Below are positions 36,145 through 43,320 of a stretch of 64,000 nt of DNA, piece after piece. Position numbers and translations under genes: made by a program. Numbering within the stretch: the stretch's first letter is position 1; each line of letters opens with the position of its first letter. The notes beneath the pieces were generated by a model, which saw only the letters and a program-made list of their open reading frames with translations, did no database searches and was not told where the DNA came from. This DNA comes from Alloscardovia sp963543015 (GTDB taxonomy: Bacteria; Actinomycetota; Actinomycetes; Actinomycetales; Bifidobacteriaceae): contig CAUTYZ010000001.1 of NCBI GenBank assembly GCA_963543015.1, forward strand, positions 1 to 64,000, read 5' to 3'.

Positions 36145-37605
36145 ATGACTTTTGACTACGATGTAATTGTTATCGGATCTGGCCCTGGCGGTTATGCTAC
36201 AGCTCTACGAACGAGCGAACTTGGACTATCCACAGCCGTTATTGAAATGCGCAACGAAGTTGGTGGAACGTGCCTCAACCGCGGTTGCATTCCCACAAAA
36301 GCGTATCTCACTGCTGCTCACACTCTTCATGATGCTCATCGTGCGAGCACTTGGGGCATCGACGTATCCGTCAATTCCATCGATATGCCTGCACTCAAAG
36401 CAGCAAAAGATAAAACAGTATCTTCAGTCGTCAAAGGTCTTGCATCTTTTATGAAGTCCCGAAAAATTGACGTTATTCATGGAGTCGGTTCTGTGGAATC
36501 TGCTCACCATGTACGCGTGGACTCGGAAGATACTTCACAAGAATTGACAGCACAGCATATCGTTATTGCGACTGGTTCTCACGCGAGTGAGCTGGAAGAA
36601 CTCCCCTTCACGAAGGGAGATTCTGATTCTATCCGTGAGGCAATTACTCGTCACGATGTCCCTGTTCTCTCTTCTGATGAGGCTCTCGATCTTGATGTGA
36701 AGCTCGAAAATGTCGTCATCGTCGGTGCGGGAACTATTGCGTTGGAGTTTGCAAGTTTCTGGAATGAGTTGGGCACACATGTGACCGTTCTTCTTCGCAA
36801 GGATGCTCCCCTGTCCCAGTGGGATTCTCATATTAGTTCTACGGTAATGCGCACGATGAAGCGTGATGGCATTACGTTCGAAACGCACAGCCACATCGAA
36901 TCCGCAGCACACGGTGAAGTTACCTATACGGTCACTTCTGCAAAAACTGGTGATGTGACAGAAAAGCACATTCCAGCAGATGTCGTTCTTGTCGCTATTG
37001 GCCGCGCGCCTCACACTCATGCAGCATGGTTTGCGCAATCTGGCTTAGATATGACATCCTCTGGCTTAGTGAAAACAGACGCTTATGGTCGTACAAATCT
37101 TGAGAATGTATGGGCTGTCGGCGATATTACTTCTGGCCCGATGCTTGCACATAAAGCATTCGAGCAGGCTCTTATCGTATCTGACAGTATTGTAGGGCGC
37201 GATGCACATGCCTTCGATAGCTCGATGGTTCCTCAGGTCGTCTTCGGAATGATTGATTCTGTTTCCATTGGATACACTGCTCAGCAGGCAGAAGAAGCAG
37301 GATACCGCGATGTCGAAGAAACTGTCGTTCCGCAATTATCGAATCCTCGCGTAGCCATGCTCGGTTCGAATGGAGTTACCGTTATCGTATCTGCTCTCGA
37401 TGCAGAAACGGATACGCGCATCGTCGTCGGTATTCAGATGACCGGACCATCCATGTCTGAATTAGCAGGAGCTGCACGCGAAATTATCCACAATAAAATT
37501 CCTCTTCATGATGCAGCAGATGCCCTTTTCGCTCATCCGACATTAAGCGAAACTCTGGGAGAAAGCTTGCTGAAAGCAGATGGACGTCCGCTCAACGTAC
37601 GCTAA
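36145..37605 (+). CDS. lpd: Dihydrolipoamide dehydrogenase-type flavoprotein
   Basis: 486 residues from the ATG at 36145. FAD site DVIVIGSGPGGYATALR near 5-21, redox-active disulfide GGTCLNRGCIPTKAYL near 38-53, NAD site VVIVGAGTIALEFASFW, second FAD segment VWAVGDITSGPMLAHKA and the C-terminal dimer domain with HAHPT-like LFAHPTLSE (His-Glu near 463-470) that acts as base. This is the E3 enzyme of 2-oxoacid dehydrogenase and glycine cleavage complexes, but no E1, E2, lipoate or gcv genes are in the window. It precedes DUF4191 and glnA, a neighbourhood that in other actinobacteria contains sucB, lipB and lipA. Confidence 0.9.
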   Translation: MTFDYDVIVIGSGPGGYATALRTSELGLSTAVIEMRNEVGGTCLNRGCIPTKAYLTAAHTLHDAHRASTWGIDVSVNSIDMPALKAAKDKTVSSVVKGLASFMKSRKIDVIHGVGSVESAHHVRVDSEDTSQELTAQHIVIATGSHASELEELPFTKGDSDSIREAITRHDVPVLSSDEALDLDVKLENVVIVGAGTIALEFASFWNELGTHVTVLLRKDAPLSQWDSHISSTVMRTMKRDGITFETHSHIESAAHGEVTYTVTSAKTGDVTEKHIPADVVLVAIGRAPHTHAAWFAQSGLDMTSSGLVKTDAYGRTNLENVWAVGDITSGPMLAHKAFEQALIVSDSIVGRDAHAFDSSMVPQVVFGMIDSVSIGYTAQQAEEAGYRDVEETVVPQLSNPRVAMLGSNGVTVIVSALDAETDTRIVVGIQMTGPSMSELAGAAREIIHNKIPLHDAADALFAHPTLSETLGESLLKADGRPLNVR

Positions 37606-37784
37606 TAATCATTTCGTGACCATCTCATGATTATCGCATGATGAACCTGAGATAATCCTTGACGCGGAACGCACAGATAGTGAGCCTTTTCGGCTCGATA
37701 CAGTAAGATAACTAGAAGATTATCAATGTTTGGTGATGTATCCATGCTGATACACTCTGCTGGTACACACGAAGAGAGGTAGCA

Positions 37785-38510
37785 ATGGCTGAAGAAGCGC
37801 ACACACCACGGCGTAATAATATTTTCCGTCAGATGAAGCAACTGTATGACTTCACACGTCAGGATGATCCACAGGTTACATGGTGGATTGCTGGAGCATT
37901 TGTCATTCCGTTCATCCTCGTTATCGCTTTGGGATTCGTATGGAATCTTGGCTGGTTCGCATGGATTCTTAATGTCATCCTTGCATTCATGCTCGGTTTG
38001 CTTGCTGCTACTTTCATTCTTTCTCGTCGTAGCGAAACTGTAGGCTACCGTCGCATCGAGGGAAACCCTGGTGCAGCAGGTGCTGTTTTGCAGTCTTTGA
38101 GCAAGCGCGTATACACCTTTAGTGAGCAGCCAGTATGGATTGATCCTCGTACTAAGGATATGATTTGGCGAGGCACCAGCCTGTATGGAATTTATTTGAT
38201 TTCTGAAGGCCCTACGAGTCGCGTATCCAAGGCAATTGAAACCGAAAAGAATCGTATTCGTCGCGTCACTCAGGGTTCTGATATCCGTATCATCGTTATC
38301 AACACGGGTAATGATGAAGGTCAGGTACCAATTTCTCGTTTGAGCCGCGAATTGCGTAAGCGCTTCAAGCATCCATTGACAGCAGACGAGCTTGATCATT
38401 TGAATGGCCGTTTGCGTACTCTCGAACGCATGAATGGTTTGGGTATGCCAGCTGGAATTGATCCACGTGCAGCTCAGCATCAAAGCCGTCGTGCAATGCG
38501 CGGTCGCTAA
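37785..38510 (+). CDS. DUF4191 membrane protein
   Basis: 241 residues. A short polar head, two close membrane segments (about 30-75: VTWWIAGAFVIPFILVIALG and WFAWILNVILAFMLGLLAA), then a basic cytoplasmic domain (IEGNPGAAGAVLQSL, RGTSLYGIYLISEGP, a nuclease-like or RNA-binding appearance not assigned). DUF4191 is found next to lipA/glnA in actinobacteria and has no known function. GAGAGGT lies 5 nt before the ATG. Its own terminator separates it from glnA. Confidence 0.9.
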   Translation: MAEEAHTPRRNNIFRQMKQLYDFTRQDDPQVTWWIAGAFVIPFILVIALGFVWNLGWFAWILNVILAFMLGLLAATFILSRRSETVGYRRIEGNPGAAGAVLQSLSKRVYTFSEQPVWIDPRTKDMIWRGTSLYGIYLISEGPTSRVSKAIETEKNRIRRVTQGSDIRIIVINTGNDEGQVPISRLSRELRKRFKHPLTADELDHLNGRLRTLERMNGLGMPAGIDPRAAQHQSRRAMRGR

Positions 38511-38537
38511 AATACTCGCTTACGAGCACAGTACTTC

Positions 38538-38573
38538 ATGGTGTATGGCAGAAATGTCATACACCATTTTGTT
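38538..38573 (+). terminator. Terminator after DUF4191
   Basis: Perfect 10-bp stem ATGGTGTATG / CATACACCAT with a 10-nt loop, followed by TTTTGTT (the T-run overlaps the stem end). Confidence 0.8.
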
Positions 38574-38663
38574 ATCCACTGTTTATGAATGTATGAAACT
38601 GTGTCTCGAAAACATCGACTATGGCGAATCTTCCCCCGACAAAACGCGCGGAATTTTAGAATC

Positions 38664-38701
38664 GTTACAAACTCGCAACATAAAAGTACATTTTAGGAAA
38701 C
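38664..38701. promoter_or_regulatory. GlnR-like operator array before glnA
   Basis: GTTAC-n6-GCAAC-n6-GTACA-n6-GAAAC: four 5-mers spaced exactly 11 bp apart, matching the actinobacterial GlnR pattern gTnAC-n6-GaAAc repeated twice (third element degenerate). A -10-like TAGAAT (38711-38716) begins 10 bp after the array, so a bound regulator would cover the -35 region. Confidence 0.65.
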
Positions 38702-38755
38702 CCTCTTTCATAGAATAGTAATGTACTCAAATTCAACTAGAGAAGGTTTAGTCTC

Positions 38756-40189
38756 ATGACTCTTTCTACTAAAGAAGATGTAGAAGCTCTTATTAACGCT
38801 GAAGGCATCGAATACGTATCTGTCCGTTTCACTGATTTGATTGGTGTACAACAGCACTTTAATGTTCCTGCAAGTGAATTCCTCGATGGCGCATTCACTG
38901 ATGGTATGCCATTCGACGGTTCCTCTGTTCAGGGATTCCAGGCAATCAACGAATCTGATATGAATTTGATTCCTGACGTATCCACTGCTTACATTGATCC
39001 ATTCCGTAAGCACAAGACTTTGAACGTCGCTTTCTCTATCGTTGACCCAATTACCGGTGAAGCATACTCTCGCGATCCTCGCCAGGTTGCAGCAAAGGCT
39101 GAGGCTTACCTCAAGTCCACTGGCATCGCTGATACTGCTTCTTTCGCTCCTGAAGCTGAGTTCTTCGTCTTCGACAAGGTTCGTTTCGAAAACTCTATGC
39201 GCACTTCCTTCTATGAAGTAGATTCCGATGAAGCTGGTTGGAACTCAGGCGCTGAAACAAACATCGACGGTACTCCAAACATTGGCTTCAAGAATCAGCC
39301 AAAGCGCGGTTACTTCCCTGTACCGCCACTGGATCAGAGCGCAGATTTGCGTGATGAAATGGTTCATAACTTGCAAAAGGTCGGTTTGACTCTTGAGCGT
39401 TCCCACCACGAAGTAGGCGGCGCTGGCCAGCAGGAAATTAACTACCGTTACAACTCTTTGAAGTATGCAGGCGATGACTTGATGAAGTTCAAGTATGTCG
39501 TACACAACACTGCTGCTCAGTTCGGCAAGGCTGCAACCTTCATGCCAAAGCCAATTGCTGGCGATAACGGTACTGGTATGCACTGCCATCAGTCCTTGTG
39601 GAAGGACGGCAAGCCATTGTTCTACGATGAGAATGGCTACGGCGGACTTTCCGACATCGCTCGCTGGTACATCGGTGGTTTGATTAAGCATGCATCCTCT
39701 GTTCTTGCTTTCACCAACCCATCGTTGAACTCTTACAAGCGTTTGGTTCCTGGCTTTGAGGCTCCAGTAAACTTGGTCTACTCTGCACGTAACCGCTCTG
39801 CAGCTATTCGTATCCCTCTTGCAGGTACTTCCCCAGCTGCTAAGCGTATCGAGTTCCGTGCTCCAGATCCAAGCTCGAACCCATTCCTCGCATTCTCTGC
39901 TCAGCTCATGGCAGGTCTTGACGGTATCTTGAACCGTATCGAACCACCAGCGCCAGTAGATAAGGATTTGTACGAGCTTCCACCTGAAGAAATGGTTGGA
40001 ATCAAGACTGTTCCAGCTTCCCTCGATGAAGCATTGCAGGCTCTTGAAGAAGATCACGACTTCTTGACTGCTGGAAACGTCTTTACTGAAGATTTGATTG
40101 AGACATGGATTGATCTCAAGAAGCAGGAAATTGACGCTGCTCGTTTGCAGCCAACTCCTCTTGAGTATCAGCTGTACTTCCACATCTAA
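38756..40189 (+). CDS. glnA: Glutamine synthetase, type I
   Basis: Makes glutamine from glutamate and ammonia. 477 residues, a GSI-beta length. MPFDGSSVQGF near 50-60 (latch), FAPEAEFFVFD near 128-138, GGAGQQEINYRY near 220 (metal Glu/ATP region), KPIAGDNGTGMHCHQSLW near 262-279, and DLYELPPEE near 403-411, whose Tyr is the adenylylation site, so activity control by a GlnE-type enzyme is expected. AGAAGG precedes the ATG and a GlnR-like array lies upstream. Monocistronic with a strong terminator. Confidence 0.97.
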   Translation: MTLSTKEDVEALINAEGIEYVSVRFTDLIGVQQHFNVPASEFLDGAFTDGMPFDGSSVQGFQAINESDMNLIPDVSTAYIDPFRKHKTLNVAFSIVDPITGEAYSRDPRQVAAKAEAYLKSTGIADTASFAPEAEFFVFDKVRFENSMRTSFYEVDSDEAGWNSGAETNIDGTPNIGFKNQPKRGYFPVPPLDQSADLRDEMVHNLQKVGLTLERSHHEVGGAGQQEINYRYNSLKYAGDDLMKFKYVVHNTAAQFGKAATFMPKPIAGDNGTGMHCHQSLWKDGKPLFYDENGYGGLSDIARWYIGGLIKHASSVLAFTNPSLNSYKRLVPGFEAPVNLVYSARNRSAAIRIPLAGTSPAAKRIEFRAPDPSSNPFLAFSAQLMAGLDGILNRIEPPAPVDKDLYELPPEEMVGIKTVPASLDEALQALEEDHDFLTAGNVFTEDLIETWIDLKKQEIDAARLQPTPLEYQLYFHI

Positions 40190-40207
40190 GGGTTGACCTT
40201 AACTCAG

Positions 40208-40250
40208 AAGGGGCGTTCTACGTATCATTGGTAACGTAGAGCGCCCCTTT
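40208..40250 (+). terminator. Terminator after glnA
   Basis: Long stem AAGGGGCG...CTACGT / ACGTAG...CGCCCCTT with a 12-nt loop region, followed by TTCT. Confidence 0.85.
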
Positions 40251-40290
40251 TCTGTATGCATAAACGACCCACACATTCCGCACAGGTGTT

Positions 40291-40330
40291 ACGCGTATAT
40301 TCACGTATATTCACGTATATTCACGTATAT
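40291..40330. repeat. Four tandem 10-bp repeats
   Basis: TCACGTATAT three times, preceded by ACGCGTATAT. Located between the glnA terminator and the alpha/beta hydrolase gene. Confidence 0.85.
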
Positions 40331-40431
40331 TACTGAGATGGATTGCATTGTACATCTCACAGCCACGTATCATATATTTTTCTTAGCGCAATAAACTTCG
40401 CTGTATCTCACCATTCCATGCCGATAAGGTA

Positions 40432-40437
40432 TACACT
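40432..40437 (+). promoter_or_regulatory. Putative -10 box of a leaderless hydrolase transcript
   Basis: TACACT (in GGTATACACT) ends 7 nt before the ATG at 40445; no Shine-Dalgarno. Confidence 0.4.
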
Positions 40438-40444
40438 CTGAAGT

Positions 40445-41377
40445 ATGGCAAAACGTATTCGTCGCATTCTCATCTTAATTCTTGCTCTCGCTCTCGTATG
40501 CGCGGGAGGATATGCAGCATTCCGTACGTTATTCCCGAATTTTTCTGTGCGAAATACAACCCAGCAAATTAATAAAGTCGTAGAAATGAATAAGGCACAG
40601 AAAGACTTTATCCTCTCATCAGAAGTTCCTGTGAAGCATGATGGCATTACTTTGTACGGCACTTTCCATGCTCCATCGAATTACAAATCTCTCCATTTGC
40701 CACTCATTATCATTTCTCATGGCTATGGCACGAATTCTGATTTACCTGACTCTCTTATCGGGGGTATGACAGGTCAAGGCTATCTTGTCTACAATTTTGA
40801 CTTTTACGGTGGTGGGCCGAATACGCGAAGCGGTGATCCTGACATGCGAGACATGTCTATCCAGACTGAAAAAGCTGATTTGGAAGCAGTCTTGTCATAC
40901 TGGCGATCTCAAAGCTATGTAGATACATCACACGTGTATCTCGCAGGTGTCAGTCATGGCGGTCTTATCAGTACGATGGTTGCTGCAGCTCATCCGCAGG
41001 ATGTCAAAGCGCTGCTTCTCGTCGCACCTGCATTTAACGTTCATGATGCCGTCCAGCAAGGTTTTAATGCTCTCGGCTACACTGACGAGTCACAGATTCC
41101 TCAGTCGGTAACATATGAAGGTCGTACAATTGGTCGTCGATATATTCTTGATGCGTTGCATTACGACGTGACGAAAGATCAAAAAGTATATCTAGGACCG
41201 GTTCTCATCATTCATGGTACGGCTGATAATGTCGTTCCGTATTCCTACAGTCAGGCTGCTGTGAAGGCATTCCCGCATGCTCAACTTGTCACTCTTGACG
41301 GTGTGGGGCATTCAGCAAATGCAGAAGAAGCTGTATCCGCGTTACCACAAATTGCAGCATTCCTTCTGCAAAATTAA
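40445..41377 (+). CDS. Membrane-anchored alpha/beta hydrolase
   Basis: 310 residues. N-terminal basic KRIRR and one hydrophobic segment (about 6-27: ILILILALALVCAGGYAAF) form a signal anchor, so the enzyme domain lies outside the membrane. The nucleophile elbow is GVSHGG (Ser near 177), the acid is in GTADNVVPYS and the base in GVGHSANAEE. Close to prolyl-oligopeptidase-like esterases of lactobacilli and bifidobacteria; the substrate (acyl ester, hydroxycinnamoyl ester or peptide) is unknown. Convergent with the GDSL gene, sharing a palindromic end. Confidence 0.88.
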   Translation: MAKRIRRILILILALALVCAGGYAAFRTLFPNFSVRNTTQQINKVVEMNKAQKDFILSSEVPVKHDGITLYGTFHAPSNYKSLHLPLIIISHGYGTNSDLPDSLIGGMTGQGYLVYNFDFYGGGPNTRSGDPDMRDMSIQTEKADLEAVLSYWRSQSYVDTSHVYLAGVSHGGLISTMVAAAHPQDVKALLLVAPAFNVHDAVQQGFNALGYTDESQIPQSVTYEGRTIGRRYILDALHYDVTKDQKVYLGPVLIIHGTADNVVPYSYSQAAVKAFPHAQLVTLDGVGHSANAEEAVSALPQIAAFLLQN

Positions 41378-41410
41378 CAGTGTTAATTAACACTGTTAAT
41401 TAACACTGTT
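41376..41410. terminator. Palindromic convergent gene end
   Basis: AACAGTGTTAATTAACACTG (with TT to 41397) is a perfect 22-bp palindrome overlapping the hydrolase stop codon; a second overlapping copy of TTAATTAACACTGTT follows and reaches the GDSL stop codon. It could fold as a terminator in either direction but lacks a loop and a T-tract. Confidence 0.4.
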
Positions 41411-42104
41411 ATCCGCGAATTGCGCGTTCAAACTGGCGAGCAACTTCTGGCCCCCACCATGTCATATACCCTGCACGTGTGGGATGAATAGGGTCATGCA
41501 TATACAGCTGAAGCTGCTCGTCAGTTACAGAATTAATGTCGACATTATTCCACAAATCGATAATGGAGAAATTTTTCGTGTTGTGAATGTCATACGATGC
41601 GTCCACAAGCTGCTGATACTGCTCGCTCTCAAAGCGCGAATTCGTATACATAAGCACTGGCACATTCCATTGATCTTGGACATAATCCATAATGTCTTCA
41701 ATCGCATCAACCGTCTGCCCAAGACTGATACCCTGCCACACGTCATTGGTCGACAGCTGAATGAGTACATAGTCAGGTGAGTCTGTATATCGCGTATGCG
41801 TTTTAAGACGAGACACATAGCAGTGCGAATCGTGTGCGTGCATTGGTGCTAAGGTCGTGCCATTTTCTGCATCTTTGACAAGATTCATCCCGAAACTGCG
41901 TGCGAGAAACTCTCCTAAAGCTTGTCCACCTGAAGCAAATCCCCACGTAATGGACGATCCCAGAGCAAACAGAGTTTTCCCCGCGAAAAGCGTACGCACA
42001 TTCGGGTCCTTGTGAGGAATAACGACGTTTTCTACAGAAAATTCTTCCGCATTTCCGTCAAGCTGCTGCCAATTATCAACGAAATTATGAAAACCGTCAC
42101 TCAT
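41409..42104 (-). CDS. SGNH/GDSL family hydrolase
   Basis: 231 residues, no signal peptide. Block I is GSSITWGFASGG (Ser nucleophile near 48-50), block II glycine region near ENGTTLAP, block III LSTNDVWQ (Asn) and block V DPIHPTRAGYMTWWGP (Asp and His of the triad near 210-213). Probably a cytosolic or unconventionally located esterase. GGAG lies 7 nt before the ATG. It follows mrp by 28 bp and closes the operon TPR protein / ligA / mrp. Confidence 0.87.
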   Translation of the reverse strand: MSDGFHNFVDNWQQLDGNAEEFSVENVVIPHKDPNVRTLFAGKTLFALGSSITWGFASGGQALGEFLARSFGMNLVKDAENGTTLAPMHAHDSHCYVSRLKTHTRYTDSPDYVLIQLSTNDVWQGISLGQTVDAIEDIMDYVQDQWNVPVLMYTNSRFESEQYQQLVDASYDIHNTKNFSIIDLWNNVDINSVTDEQLQLYMHDPIHPTRAGYMTWWGPEVARQFERAIRG

Positions 42105-42132
42105 GACTGCACTCCATTACCTGTGCCCATTT

Positions 42133-43320
42133 TTAGTGCTTCATTATCTGCTCAACGATAGATACATATCGCCGAGCAAGATCTGTATCAGCCAAAGTCC
42201 CATCCTCATTCACCACAGCCGGACGGCCGCTCTCCCCTACTTCGCGCACATCTGTATCGAGAGGAAGCTGAGCAAGCAGAGGCACGTCATGGCCGAGCTT
42301 ATCCTTCAGCTGTTCGGTCAGTTGCTGTGATACTCGTTCTCCGCCGCCTTCTCCAAAAATGCGCAACCGTTCGCCATTATGGTCGTACCATGACATATTT
42401 TCGACAACGCCTGCCACATCCATGGGAATTTGCAAAGCGACAAGCCCTGCACGTACTGCAATGTCTGAAGCAGATGGCTGTGGAGTAGTAACTACAATCA
42501 GCTCAGCATTAGGGAGAGCTTGGGCAACGGAAATTGCCATATCCCCCGTACCAGGAGCCATATCGATAAAGAGCACATCTGGCTCTCCCCACCAGACATC
42601 GGACAGGAACTGCTCTAACGATCTCTGCAAACGAGGACCTCGCCACAAAATTGCCTGATCAGAACCTGCAAACATGCCAATCGACATAACTTTCGCACCC
42701 CATGCTTCAACCGGCATAAGCATACCGTTCAGATTCGTCGGATGCGTCTGCACTCCCATCAGCCGTGGCATAGAGAAACCATAAATATCCGCATCGATAA
42801 CAGCAGTATCATAGCCGAGAGCTGCACTCGTCGCAGCAAGATTTGCGGTTACACTGGATTTTCCTACCCCACCTTTTCCAGATGCAATGGCAAAAATTCG
42901 CGTCTTCACACCAGGCTTATGGAAAGGATTCTCACGACGAGCAGCTTTCAGCTGAGCAACGAGATTGTTCAGCTTTTCTTCATTCATGGATCCCACGTTG
43001 AGCTCTAAACTCAGCATGGCATCGGGATAACTTTCCACAGCTGTCTCGATACGTTCACGAATGACCTGTGACAACGGGCATCCAGGTACAGTGAGCTCTA
43101 TATCGATGGTCACGCGGAAATGAGGACTGTGCTCATCTGCAGATGAAGCTTCATCCTCTGACTGATTATCATGCTGATTCTCCTGCGTATCATGCGCGAC
43201 GGAAACTCCCGTCACCATGCCCAAATCAGTAATTGATTTGCCCAGTTCAGGATCGATAACTCCCGTTAGCCGAGCATAAATATCCTGCGCTACCCGCTCT
43301 TCTGAGATACTCAAAGTCAT
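42133..43320 (-). CDS. mrp: Mrp/ApbC-type P-loop ATPase
   Basis: 395 residues. An N-terminal MIP18/DUF59 domain (about 5-125) is followed by a deviant Walker A GKGGVGKSS near 152-160 and the VIDADIYGFSMPRLMG block. These proteins carry or insert Fe-S clusters. The CxxC that bridges the cluster in many Mrp proteins is replaced by SWYDHNGERL in the VVENMS...FGEGGG region, so cluster binding must differ. The insert between domain one and two is acidic (DNQSEDEASSADEH). The ATG overlaps the ligA stop by 4 bp. Confidence 0.9.
   Translation of the reverse strand: MTLSISEERVAQDIYARLTGVIDPELGKSITDLGMVTGVSVAHDTQENQHDNQSEDEASSADEHSPHFRVTIDIELTVPGCPLSQVIRERIETAVESYPDAMLSLELNVGSMNEEKLNNLVAQLKAARRENPFHKPGVKTRIFAIASGKGGVGKSSVTANLAATSAALGYDTAVIDADIYGFSMPRLMGVQTHPTNLNGMLMPVEAWGAKVMSIGMFAGSDQAILWRGPRLQRSLEQFLSDVWWGEPDVLFIDMAPGTGDMAISVAQALPNAELIVVTTPQPSASDIAVRAGLVALQIPMDVAGVVENMSWYDHNGERLRIFGEGGGERVSQQLTEQLKDKLGHDVPLLAQLPLDTDVREVGESGRPAVVNEDGTLADTDLARRYVSIVEQIMKH

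Noticed and set aside
39245..40183. 312-codon open frame on the minus strand
   Set aside because: Antisense to glnA, which is unmistakable.
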